This document shows, piece by piece, positions 1 to 12,052 of a DNA stretch of 64,000 nucleotides. The notes beneath the pieces are model-generated. The model was not told where the DNA came from. It did not search any database and was given only the letters and a program-made list of their open reading frames with translations. The stretch's first letter is position 1. Every line of letters starts with the position of its first letter. A program made the translations under genes and the position numbers. Source of the DNA: Adineta vaga (Eukaryota; Rotifera); assembly GCA_021613535.1 (NCBI GenBank), contig CP075495.1, positions 5,084,001 through 5,148,000 of the forward strand. Reading direction: 5' to 3'.

Positions 1-107
1 TTTAAAAACATAGACATTCTTATACTAAACAAATTTATTTTTCTATATATTTTGTTTTTTCTTACTGAAAATACATAAAAGAAAAAGAGAAAAGAAAAAA
101 AATCACA

Positions 108-3100
108 TTAAGTGACAGTACATTTCGATTGTTTGATAAAATTAGCTTGTTGACAACGAAAGATCAGATGAATATCATCGATAAAATATGTATTATTTCG
201 AAAGAAATCATTATTATTTGCTGTTTGACAATAATTCTCAGCTGTATACTCAATAAGAAAACGTTTCATCAATAAATTGGCACTCATAAATGGCCATAAA
301 TAATCATCAAGATTGATATTTTTTTCCGAAAGAAAACTTGATCGTAATAATAAATAAACAATTGATTCATCATTGAAAAGATGTTTTTTTAAATTATTTT
401 CATCTTGTTCATCTTCATAAGATTTTAATGCACATTCAATATGATATGGATTTGTTTCAATACTTAAACGAAGAATTTTGATGAGAAGTTTAATTAGATG
501 ATATTCAATTGAAATATTCGATTGGGAAAGAAAACCAAAAGGAAGAAATAATGTATGATTTAATGGATAATAGATTGGTTCAATATAATATGAACGTTCA
601 TGTTCATCGGATGAAATTGACGATAAATATTGAACATATTCGAGATATGAAGAAAATGTATTTGATAATGTATAATCATTTGGTATTGAATAATGACCAA
701 TACGAATTTGAAGTTGATTTAATTCATTACGAATAATAGTTGTTTCATTGACAAATAAATGATCTGATTGTTCAGTTAAAAGTCGAAAACGATTAATTAG
801 ATTTTCCACAAGAATTTTTCTTGAATTAAGAATTGTCTAAATAAAAATAGATGATTACATTATACTATTTTGATTATTTTTTTTTCATAAACGACAATCC
901 ATCACGTTTTGCTTACGTCAATGCACACACTGAATCGAGAACGTTCCTTTTCTCTCTCTATTGTTTGACGCCCTTAAACAATAGTATATTACTGAATAAT
1001 ACCTTGGATATGTATGTTATTTATAAACAAGAATGTGTTTAACTATCATTCATAAAGGTAAAAGGTTTATCGAACATAGTTCCTAAAATGATGACTTAGT
1101 AAAAGACAAGTTCATATATGTTAATGTATAGTGATTCAATCATTTGAATATTTCAATTGATTTCTTTTTCGTGACAATATATAACTATTTTCTTCATCTA
1201 ATTAAATATGCATATACTATCAAAGAAGAAATGATTCAACTCGTCGAAAATACTTGAATACTACGAATGATGGAATAAATTTATTTTGCATTTAAAATTG
1301 CTTGAGAATCGATTCGTCATTTCTTTTCTTTTTTTATTTTATTTACTAACGATTTGTACGAAAGATGATTGAATTCGATTATTCTCATAGTCAAGGATAA
1401 TTTAATTGAGAACAATCGTCGACTAGCTATTGTGCTTCTTAATTTCAATACTCGATGATACTTAACAAAATTGTTAGATGAATGATTCTATGAATATTGA
1501 TCTTAGTCTTTTTCTCATTACCTGATTATCATCATGAACAACTTGGTTTAATAAAGAAGGATGATAACAATTGAAAATATCAAAACAACTCTGAATATGA
1601 CAGGACAAATTTGGATAGATTGTTTGATATGTATAACTATAAACTTGTTTATGTGGAGTGATATGAATATGATTTTGATGTTGAATATATGGTTGATAAT
1701 ATGGATAAATAAATTTTCTATATTGATCAAAAAATGCATAATTAACTAATGTATCAATGGGTGTGAATTTTAATAAATTTTCATATAACATAGATATAAA
1801 AGGCCAATCATTTGAAATAAAACTATCTGTCGTATGATGAAATATATCAAGATTTATTATTGATATTAATTCATCTGATTTCATTCTTTTATCTAATAAT
1901 TGATCAAGTAAATCAATAGTACATGATTGATTACGATGATTTGAATGAACATTTTGTTCGATCGTTTTTAAATCAGCTGTTACACGTTGAAGATGTTCGA
2001 CTAGTGTATGATTGTCGGTAATTTTATCTAAGACTCGAATTTGTGTGTCAATCAATTCGGGTTTAAAATTACGCAAACGAGATCGAAGAAAATGATTTAA
2101 TAATTTGATTAAATTTTCTAAACCATTACTACTATTTGATATTAATGATGGTAAACATTGATGATAATTCGTAAATGTTAATATACGTTTGATAATCAAA
2201 GAATCTGGATGAAATTCTTGTTCATAAGATTTTATAAGAACAGTTGTATTAGCTAAAAGTTTTTGATAATCATCATCGAATTTTATTAAATTTTTTAATG
2301 CCGTTTGATTGATAGTTGTTAAATTGAAGAAAATTGATGTGACAGATGGTAATTGACGATGACTTGTACGAATGATAGTTGAATAATTGAATGATGAAGG
2401 TAGAAATGTAAAGAATGGATTTGGATAACGAAATATGGATAATGATGATGATATATTTGTGAAATTTGTTTGATTAAAAAGTGTTAAATATGATCTGTAC
2501 GGTTCTTTGTCACTGAGATTACTAAAATAATGGTCAAGTTCATTGAGAAGTATTTCTGGTGATTGTGTTTCACATAATTGATATAAACGATAAATCGATG
2601 TTATATGATTATCTAAATAAACATATTATATCTCCATTATATCGAAAATATTCATACTTTGAATTAATATCGATTGATTACTCAGATTTGTCATAAGTTT
2701 ACCATGAAGTTGATGTCTTATACTTGTCCATTTAGGTTCATTATCATCTTTCCCATCGATATCTTCCATATGTTTTCTTCGTGTCCATTTATCACAAACA
2801 AAATCATAGAAATGTTCACACGGATCTATATTGATATTAACAAAATCAGGTAATTGCCGTTTTCGTGCTGTTGCATTATTATCAAAGTCATAAGTTGAAT
2901 TTGATATTGTCGAAAAATTATTACTATCTATATGATAGATGATTACAGCTGCTAGAATAGCAATAATAGCTAGACATATTCCAAAAAGAATTGAAACAAG
3001 ACAACAATGATTTGTTGATGAATCAGCCATGAGTGGATTGTAAAGATAGATATAGGTTTGTTTTGGTTGACGTCGACAACAAGATTGTTGTCGACTTATC

Positions 3101-3120
3101 CATGTGCAACAATTAGCCAT
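108..3120 (-). CDS. M13 (neprilysin/ECE-like) family protein lacking the zinc-binding motif
   Basis: Three exons (2658-3120, 1522-2612, 108-836) with introns of 45 and 685 nt give 760 aa, the usual M13 length. The N-terminus is cytosolic and Cys-rich; a single hydrophobic segment at about residues 40-62 makes it a type II membrane protein, followed by the family signature DPCEHFYDFVC. The C-terminal part keeps the M13 landmarks YYPLNHTLFLPFGFL, ENYC, and a final FRC...SKCTV that matches the conserved terminal Cys pair. However, the HExxH helix and the GENIADxGG segment that supply the zinc ligands and catalytic Glu are absent, and the catalytic region is shortened. M13 enzymes cleave peptides outside the cell; this copy is inferred to be catalytically dead, perhaps a binding or decoy protein. 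Splice phases fit throughout, so it does not look like a simple pseudogene. Confidence 0.85.
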
Positions 3121-6100
3121 TTTATTCGAATTTGTTGAAGATACTATAAATTAAGAAGAGAAAGAAATCACATAAGTCGCTTCTATTTTTTTCTTCGTCT
3201 AAAATAACTTACGTGCAGATCAATTGACATTGTTGTTGTTGTTGTTGATCTAACAAATGACGTTGGGAAAAATCCGTCATTGTCATATTAATATCACGAA
3301 GATGATAATGATAATGAATAGGACGAAGAAGAAAAACCTTCAAAGAAATAATCAACTACGAGATATAATGTTTTCTTCTTTTAACACATAGACATCATCA
3401 AGCCGCGAGGGTACAATGAATTAATGAAACGTGCATATGTATGCGTGCACATCCACACACCATCCTTTTCCGATTATTCTCGTTCGTACTCCTCATTCGC
3501 TAATTCTAATCGGTTACGGCTCTTCATATATGTATAAGTCACATCAGTCAGTTCCTAATTCTGAACAGGATATAAAATGGTCAACATGCAAGTGAACTAA
3601 AAGGGAAACTGATCGTAGCAATCAAGTTTACGCACATGCATGAATGTGTTGTCCACAATGATTGGACATGTCTCTAAGTAATTTTATGATTTCTACTATC
3701 GATTGACCATTTATTAGTTCATTTCATATTCTAATAATCGCAAATGTAGAAAGTTTAACTTAATGAATAGGACGACACGAATATATATATATATATATAA
3801 ACATAAGAAGAATCGGAAGTTGATTGCTTATATTCAAAACATGTCATTCTCAAAGCAATGCGAAGAATAGTCTCATCTAATTAAAGTTACTTGTATAAAA
3901 TTTGTTTTCTTTCAATACATATATATGTATAGATATAAATGTGCAATAGCCCTAAGACAATGTTACTTGTTCTTGCTCTTCAATTATCCATTAGGTGGGT
4001 GGAGAGAATGAAAAAAGTACTATTCGGTACCATCAAATGATCAAACAATTTCTCATGTTCTAGTCTAATCTTCTCCTTCTGTTGTTCATGTCACTATCCA
4101 TTGTAACTGGAGATGCTAACAAAATGTTGAGTATATATATATACATATATGTCTGTATGTCTGCTTTCTTCTGTCTATTTAATGCTTGTTAGAAATAATT
4201 TCAAAATAAACCAAACTTCTAATGAATCGCACACGGACAATATCAACATACCGATAAATTGAAATTTTGTTCTATCAAAGCAAAATGCTATATGCCGCTG
4301 AAGTAGAGACGACTTGACTCATACTTTTTTTCTTTCTCTTTCTCTTGCATGCTCCCTCTTCTCTCTTTCGGACTCGATATTCAATTCAGATGAATAGACG
4401 ACTTCTTTTGCTCTGCGATGACGATATGTCATAATACACAGATATATAAGTCAACTGAAAGGCAAGGTGAGAAAGGCGTCAAAATAACTATTGGTCATTT
4501 TATTTGAACTAAAGTTACTGTTGTTGTTGTTTAACAGACTATATATATATGATATTCAAATCAAGTACATCAATCAGGAGAGAATTGAAAAGTTATAGAT
4601 ATACGCATGAGGCTATTTTCTTAACAAACTCATTTCATAATCGTCTACAAGAACGTATTTCCTGTAGGAAAAAAAATGAGCGAGTTTATTCATATGTACA
4701 TAAAATGTCTTAATGAAAGTAAAATTTCTTTTCTCTTCATCTTACGAACGAACAAAGATTCCAACATTATTCGGCAGTTTTGATAAAAAAACATCATGTT
4801 GAGAAGACGAGGAATAAAAAAACGAGAAAGAATTGTCATTGATCTATTTACATAATGGCTCATCGTAATACTCGCGGGAGAACAAACGACAAGTCGATCT
4901 TTCTTTTTGCATTTTTTCGCTTTGAACAAACGAACGGAAAAAGAAGCATATGAAAACTTCCGGTTATCACCATTAATGAGAAATTCTCTTTATATCAAAT
5001 CATGCATATAACACTCAGTTTTTCAATTCAGTGGAAATGAAAAAAGATGATTAAGATATAAATTATAGAAAAGCTTTTTATTGAAATAATGACATCACTA
5101 TCTGACGTTAAAGTCTTCTATTCTAACATTTTTTTTACAAGTAGTTAATCATATTCGAATGCTTCTATTTTCTTTTCTTGTACATTAATTATTCTATTAT
5201 ACTACGCAAGATACAAAGAGTAATCTTTTTAGTTTGATTGTCCGAGAAAATGAATCCTATAAGAATATTTCAAGGCAATGATCAGTTTAACATCGTAATC
5301 AACTTAAAAATCGAGATTATCCAAGAAGAAAAAACTCGGTTTTGTTCTATTCATGAAGTGACTGACCTTAGGGATCGAGAGAAAAAATTCCCATAAGATT
5401 ATATGTACATAAATTTTCTTTTCCTTCTTTTTTGACTGACAAAAAACAGGCACTAATTATATACGAAGAGTTCTTTTCTTTTCAATAAAGAATTGAACAA
5501 TATACCTTTGTAAAGAAAACTAAGAAGAAATTATGTAAGAATAGGTTATTACTTTTTGATTTTCAAGCTTGATTATCTACTAATTGTTTTAGCAAAAGGA
5601 TATTGGACCATATCTTTTCAAGAACATGCTTCACAATGAAGAATTGTCGATTAGAACTAATTAATCAATGAGAATAAAGAAAATGTTCCGTTTCATATAC
5701 ACAACACACGTTCGATAAGACTAATCGATCATGATCGATGAATGTAAATTGATCTACCAGATAGATAATTATGTTCAATGAAAAAAACAATGTATTCAAA
5801 GAAATCGAGACCAACTCATCTTGTTTTATAACATTTATCAGCAAATTATATTCGAATGAACTGAAATAACATGCCGATAGACAAGTAAAAGCTCAAAAAA
5901 ATATTAGCATAATGCTAAATCATTCGCTATGGGAATAAACAGAATAATTATTTCGAGACATTAAATAAGTAACGTCAAAATTGTTTTTGTTTTTCTTGCT
6001 CTATATTCGTTATCATATTTATCTTTAATTTAGATGTTAAAATGATCTGTTATTGATGAATTTTAAAGTCGAAATACAATTGCAATTTTTTTCCTTCTAA

Positions 6101-6809
6101 AGCTCATTTACTATTGTATTCATTATCACTCTTTTGTTTGATTGATTTATACAATTCCCAATTGTATTAAACAAAACAAAAAGACATCGAACGAATGTTT
6201 TAATTAGTACTGATATTCATGTTAAGCTATTTATATAAGATTATATAATAGATTCTTTCATTAATTTGATGGATATGTGTACTTTCACTGGACAAAAATT
6301 CATATCATTGATTTTATTGCATGTTGTTATTAACATTGAATCATAAATTTCATCATTCGATTGTTTGGCACTAATGAAAGAATAGTTTCAGATGTTGCAA
6401 ACTTTTTAATGTCAAATATTACTTATAAATAACAGAAACTACAGTTAGAATGTACCAGAAAAAAAACCACATAATAATGAATGACGAAATATATTGAATC
6501 CCGAGTATTTTTTGATCACTATTATGAAAGAAATCTTCGTGAACATGATCAAACTAATGTTAATGATTTTAAACATTAAGATAGAAGAGTAAAATGCATT
6601 ATTAATAAATCAATTATATAAGAAAACGATTACTAGCGAACATATTTGACGTGTAATTATATTCTATTTATTACGACACTACATAGAGTGCCTACTTCGT
6701 CGAGCAAATCAATGAATAAGCAAGTTCATTTTTCACATTTATAATTAAAGAAAAATCATAATGATACAAAATCATATAGTCAATGTATTTCAAATACAAT
6801 CGAGATTTG
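3121..6809. other. Intergenic, no gene recognised
   Basis: About 3.7 kb of AT-rich DNA. Open frames here are short, lack splice context and resemble no family. It contains a short GTT/TTG run near 3230-3250, an (AT)n tract at 3781-3799 and pyrimidine-rich stretches. The first few hundred bases may hold the promoter and 5'UTR of the M13-like gene. I see no RNA gene. Confidence 0.5.
3781..3799. repeat. (AT)n microsatellite
   Basis: Uninterrupted AT dinucleotide run in the gene-free stretch. Confidence 0.8.
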
Positions 6810-7850
6810 TCATGCATCGAGATCCAATTGATTGAGTATACGTGTAGCTGATTCTAAATTTGTCTCGGATAGCATGTCTTGTTCAGATGAAGAATCGATT
6901 TCGGATTTATATTCTATATTGTTATAAGATTCATTACTGTCATTTCTATCTAAAAGTAATTGATCATCAGCTTGCCGAAATTTATAAAAAAACGAAATAG
7001 TAAAAATGATCAATAATACAGTATGCAAGTTAGAGTTAGGCGTTGAATTTTATTTAGAAGATTTTTGTATTGTTGAAAATTTTGATGATGATGGTTGATT
7101 TTTAGATTTTTGCAAAGATATTTTCGGTTTTCTTGGTGTTCTTAATGTTATAGAATTCTTTGCTTTGTCAAGTGATTTATTTTTACACAGAAGTCTAGTT
7201 ATTGGAAGAATCATAGTTGCTGTGAGAGTTACAGTGTGTGGTCTAATAAACGTAATGATAAATATTAATGTCTATAGTACACTGTTATGAACAGACTAGA
7301 TTTATCTCTTTTAAATAACTTTCTGTTTTTTTTTCAATAATCAAATAGATTGAGATAGTCATTCCGTTGGTTTATAGATCTCTGGTATTCGAATATTCAT
7401 AAATTAATAACATTTGTAATAATACTTTCTTTAGATACTCTAATCTACGTTTCATTTGTCTGTCGAACCATTCGAGAGCAGCAAAATAAGTAATCATCTC
7501 CAAGACGAATATGCAATAGTTTACCGATGTAGTGGTACTTTTTGAAGTATCAAGATCAACATAAACTTTCGATGTCGACAAAAATTCATAATAACAAGTT
7601 GTTCTTATTACCGTATCATTGACCACACATTCTCCTATGAAAACAGATTTTTTATGACTTAATACAGCACGGCATACAAGGGGTTGATTCTTAAATGCGA
7701 TATATAATGTGAATACACCAGTTGATGACCACTTAAATGATCCTTCGTTGAGTACAAGATAATCAGTGATTTTGGTTATAACACAATCATATGAATAATT
7801 ATACTTCTCAATATAGATTGTATTATCAAACAAATCACGACGGTTTATTA
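6810..7850 (-). pseudogene. Unrecognised membrane-protein gene remnant, no start found, in-frame stop
   Basis: The main open segment (about 7412-7850) encodes roughly 145 residues with a beta-rich pattern and several Cys, then a hydrophobic stretch (VNYCIFVLEMITYFAALEWF) and a basic RQMKRRLEYLKK. A plausible intron (7243-7411) joins it in frame to 7050-7242, another hydrophobic segment and a Lys/Ser-rich tail ending in TAA at 7050-7052. Directly after that stop, in the same frame, another open segment (6810-7049) encodes a hydrophobic helix and an acidic Ser-rich tail. No ATG or donor is found upstream before the neighbouring LRR gene ends at 7967, so the 5' end is missing. It could be a decayed gene, a trans-spliced one, or one with an exon I cannot see. 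I recognise no family. Confidence 0.35.
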
Positions 7851-7966
7851 TTGACTTCTTGTTTTATTTCGTACTGTCTTTGCGTAAGTTTTATTCTTTT
7901 GAAAACATATTGAATAAATAAAATATAATATGAAATCTTTTATTTAGAAAAGAAAAACTAACATAT

Positions 7967-10900
7967 TCACAACAATTCCAAATCTTGTCTATCTAATGCT
8001 TGTAATGTTTGACAACATCGTCTATAAAGTTCTCGTGCAACTAATTCTCGTTCTGCATCATTTGCACCTGGATACGTATGTAATTGTGGAAATAATAAAA
8101 GTTTTTTCAACGTTTTAATTTGTCCAAATTTTTGTAAGAGATAATCAAATTCATAATTATAATACGGTATAATAGATTTAAATGATAGAAGTGAAATTTT
8201 TGTTTGCTCTTTTTCATTTACATAATAATCAGCTAGTTGTCCAATTGTTGATGCTTGTAATGAACAATAACCAATTGATAGAACAGTTAATTCGGGACAA
8301 CGTGGAATCATTTTTAGAATAAGATTTGAACATGTTCGTGTACCAAAATTATTCATACTTAAATTTAGTTCATTTAAATGTCTTAAATTACGCATGGATG
8401 ATAAAAATTCTAAATCTTTAGATATTAAACGACAATCTTGTAGACTAAGATATTCAAGTGGTTGAATAAGACCACTAAAAAGAATTCGAATATATGATTG
8501 AAGATATGAATAAGATAGATCAAGTTTTCGAAGATATATTAAACGACGAAGTAAATGATTGAAATCTGAACAGAGATTCATCAATATATGTGGTGTTTTA
8601 TAACTAAATATAATTATCAAATTAAATTTAATCAATATTAAATATTTTGTCTTACCAATGAGGATACAAATTAAGAACACGTTGTAAACATAAGACGCGT
8701 AAGTTTCGTAGATTTGATAAACTTCGTACTAATAATTTCAATTCATTTTCTGTTGTTTCCATATTTGTATCACTTAAATGAAGATGTGTAATATTCTAGA
8801 CATAGAGAGAGAGATAGAAGAAGAAAAAAATATATAACTAATATTTAATTACATCTGTATTGGTTAAATTCAAAATGTGATTGATATCAAACGATGTCTG
8901 TGGTGTAAGTATTTGTCGAAAATAATTATTTACCCATAATTTATGGAAACAAAATTGAAATGGTGTTACTTGTTGTAATTCAAGACCCATCAGTGTATCT
9001 TCATTAATAATCTGACAATCAAGTATAATTTTGATTGGTTCTAAAAGAATAGGATAATTTATCTTCTCATTATTCATCAAAATCTTATTCATGCATTGAA
9101 AATTCCGATAGCATCAGTCAATATCGATGTTGATGGATATTGAGATCAGAGGACAAGAAATAATATACATGCTATGTAATCTAAGAGGAAGGTTATTCAC
9201 AGCAAGATATATATTCTACCAAAATTAGTTTCATGTGTGATCGATTTATCATAATATTGATAAACATAATTGAATCCTTCGATATATTTCTCTAATATAC
9301 TTTTCTCAATATCTAGATTTGAAACAAAAAATAAAGGAATGTCGAAATCTAATTTGAAACGTACACGTTCGTTTTTGTAATAAAGACCGTCGATGAGGTG
9401 CTGTCCATAGTAATGGCAAACGAAAAAGTTCTTTGGTCATTTGAATACCTAAAGTAATGAATAGAATTTGAAAAATCAATTGAATATTCATTGTTTTACT
9501 TGTTGTACATCGATGAAAATCAACAATTTTCAAACGTGATATATCTTTTTGTGTGTTTACTAAACCCATAACAATATAATCCAATAGAGTTGAACCATCA
9601 GGTAATTTTCTTTCTAAAAATTTTGCAATTGAATTCATTTCATCATCTTGTTGCTGATTATTTAAATAAACCAGTAATGATGATAATGGTAAAAGACGAT
9701 AGATTTCTAAATGTACTAATGGCCAATAGGCAATTAGAATTTCAATAATTTGATGTTCATTCATAAATATCGCTTCTTGTCCAATTGAATAGAATATGTT
9801 TGCTGGTGTTGATGAACGAATATGTTCTTGTTGAAGACAACAATGTAGATATTTTTCGTTTGTAATCAATTTTCGTATACATAATGAACGAAGTCTTCTA
9901 GAATATAGAAAAAAACAGAATTAAGATATTTATGAATTTATTGTTCGTAATTTATCAATGGTATCAGCAAGGAAAATATAATCTTCAATACGATTATAAA
10001 TTTGCGTAGCAATACGAACATAAAGCTTCTCATTAACACACAACATTATCGAAACAAGGTTATATTTTTTTATCAGATCGTGTATAAGACGAAGAGCGTC
10101 CTCCTTTGTCTTCTGATATTGTTCTAGATCAGGTAATTGAACCATTTTTAAATAGGGTGCTTGCATATCAGTTGGAAAAAAATCTTTTCCTTCAGTATTC
10201 CAACGTTGTTCAAGAAGTTGTTTTGCTTGTTGACTTAAAGTTGAATTATATCGATGTATACGATCAAATCCTCCGGCGAATGTATCGACAAATTCAATTG
10301 CTTTTGGTAAAGTTAACTGAGCAGATGCGTCACGTGTACCTTGATGAAAAAATTGTAAATGAAAATGAGTCATCATATCCAATTGTGATGCACTTGGACG
10401 ATAACCCCACGATGTATTAGCTGGTTGAATTTGATTTGCAATGGCAACACTTCGAACAAAAATAAATGAACAACCTCGAGCAGCATACATCCATTTATGA
10501 AATGTACCAATATAATAATCACAAGTAAGTTTATTTAAGGAGAAATTTGGACTGACTTGACCCGGTCCATGAGCTCCATCGATCAGTACAGGAATATTAT
10601 ATGAATGTAATAGATCAGTTAGTTCTTCAATTGGTAAAAGAAGTGCTGTTGAACTAGTAATATGATCAATAACAGCAAGACGAATATCTTGTAGATCACC
10701 TTTATCTAATTCATCTTGAAATTGTTGAATGAATTCTTCTTTACTTTTAATTGGATATTTGATATCAATCTTTCGAAGTTTCCAACCAAATTGTCGAATT
10801 GTTTCTTCAATCGTGAAAAAAACTGAACCATACGCTAAATTGGTACAGAGTATAGTTCCACCTGTTGATGATATCAATGATGGTAAAGATTTGATTATAG

Positions 10901-11598
10901 CATTAGCACCTACAGTAGCATTGTCTACAAGTGCAATTTGTTCAAAATGACAATCAAGTCGATGTGCTGCTGCTCGTACACTTTCAATATAATATGTATA
11001 TAATGATAAACGAAACCATGAATCAGGATTTTGTTCTTGTTCTAGACGTAAACGTTTTAATTCGTTGTAAACAAGACGAGGACATGGTCCATAACTACCA
11101 TGATTGACATAAACAAGATTCTGGTCAATTAAATAATGTTCACGAAATGTTTTCTCTCCAAATTCAATATTAGCCATGTTTTATTACAAAGCAAAAATAA
11201 ATTCTAGTTGTGTATTTCTATCTGGAATAGAAGGTACTGGGCAGGTAGGGTGAAGGTAGGTTTATATGCATTAGAAGAAGAAAAGAAGATAAGAAAACAA
11301 ATAATAAAATAACAACTCTTATCTCACCTCGGCGATTTTATTATTCGACTTTCTCCATTCGTTTTGGGTTGTTGAATAGGATAAAAGAAATGTTGCTCAA
11401 GTCGAACTGTTGGTATTCGTCGATAAATTTGATCGGCTCGATCAAGCATAGGATTACTGGGAAATGTACCCAACATATTCGGCGTTTTTTCCTTAATGAA
11501 TAATCTAAAATATGACAATATATATAAAGGCTTATTTATTCGTAAGACCTAGATATTGTGCGCGCGAAATATGTTCTGTCATAAACGACAACAAGCAT
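7967..11598 (-). CDS. LRRC14/PRAME-like leucine-rich-repeat protein, frame-disrupted
   Basis: Proposed exons 5' to 3': 11549-11598, 11328-11504, 9500-9897, about 9240-9448, about 8853-9112, 8657-8795, 7967-8603. The exon 2/3 junction reads SPRRLRSLC, like the PRAME/LRRC14 start; then come the AYWPL-type helix region and the LRRs (PLEYLSLQDCRL, HLNELNLSMNNF), and a C-terminus with the family's YYNYEFDYLLQKFGQI layout. Vertebrate LRRC14 acts in signalling and PRAME proteins as Cullin-2 substrate receptors; the role here is unknown. Two lesions remain: a 1-nt frame shift at an A5 run (9372-9376) and no clean reading across 9100-9230, where a TGA interrupts the frame. The first exon (17 codons) is weakly supported, but its 44-nt intron and phase fit. 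It may be a pseudogene or carry sequence errors. The 1430-nt second intron contains a complete aminotransferase gene. Confidence 0.6.
9930..11177 (-). CDS. PLP-dependent class V aminotransferase (isopenicillin-N-epimerase-like), intronless
   Basis: A single 415-aa open frame with ATG start. Family features: NHGSYGPCP near residue 25 (substrate/phosphate loop), the DGAHGPG motif at about 200-206 with the Asp that pairs with the pyridine nitrogen of PLP, and the Schiff-base Lys in GTFHKWM at about residue 228. The reaction is probably transamination, desulfuration or epimerisation of an amino acid or small peptide; the true substrate cannot be told. No signal peptide, so probably cytosolic. It has no introns, unlike most neighbours, and lies inside an intron of the LRRC14-like gene on the same strand, only 32 nt before that intron's 3' splice site. 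The resemblance to bacterial and fungal epimerase-like proteins makes horizontal acquisition a reasonable inference. Confidence 0.85.
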   Translation of the reverse strand: MANIEFGEKTFREHYLIDQNLVYVNHGSYGPCPRLVYNELKRLRLEQEQNPDSWFRLSLYTYYIESVRAAAHRLDCHFEQIALVDNATVGANAIIKSLPSLISSTGGTILCTNLAYGSVFFTIEETIRQFGWKLRKIDIKYPIKSKEEFIQQFQDELDKGDLQDIRLAVIDHITSSTALLLPIEELTDLLHSYNIPVLIDGAHGPGQVSPNFSLNKLTCDYYIGTFHKWMYAARGCSFIFVRSVAIANQIQPANTSWGYRPSASQLDMMTHFHLQFFHQGTRDASAQLTLPKAIEFVDTFAGGFDRIHRYNSTLSQQAKQLLEQRWNTEGKDFFPTDMQAPYLKMVQLPDLEQYQKTKEDALRLIHDLIKKYNLVSIMLCVNEKLYVRIATQIYNRIEDYIFLADTIDKLRTINS

Positions 11599-12052
11599 TA
11601 GTATGATGACGGCAAAGAATATGCTGATAAGTATTCATTCGTCATATGGATCAGAGAAGAGAAGAAAAAAGGATTGCAGAAGAAAGTAGCGAGGAATAAT
11701 TATAGCAGTAATGTAAATAAGAAGAAACGATAAAAAATATCGTCCTGTAGAATTTTTCTCCTCCTTCGAGCAGATATAGGAGATATCAATCCTAGAGTTC
11801 TCAATGTAAGTTTGTCGATGTTGATGCATCGAGAAAAAAAGACGTCTGCTGACTATAGTTGATCTTTAGGAACACATGATAATAACAAAGAATATGTTAA
11901 CGAATGTTTATGCAAAACAATTATTCATATACGTAGGAGGATTAAAATGAAGATTAATTATGTTGAAAAAACTTTATTTTAATTCTCATCTAATAACGAA
12001 TTTTGGATATTTTCTTTTCTTCGAATCAAACAAAGTAACAACAAAACATTTT
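11599..12052. other. Spacer between LRR gene and MRPS18B
   Basis: About 450 bases without a supported gene. It should hold the 3'UTR of MRPS18B and the promoter of the LRR/aminotransferase locus. Confidence 0.4.

Noticed and set aside
4690-4929. 79-codon minus-strand open frame
   Set aside because: Lys-rich chance composition, no family likeness, no splice context.
10106-10950. Plus-strand frames opposite the aminotransferase
   Set aside because: Antisense shadows of a strongly supported enzyme gene.
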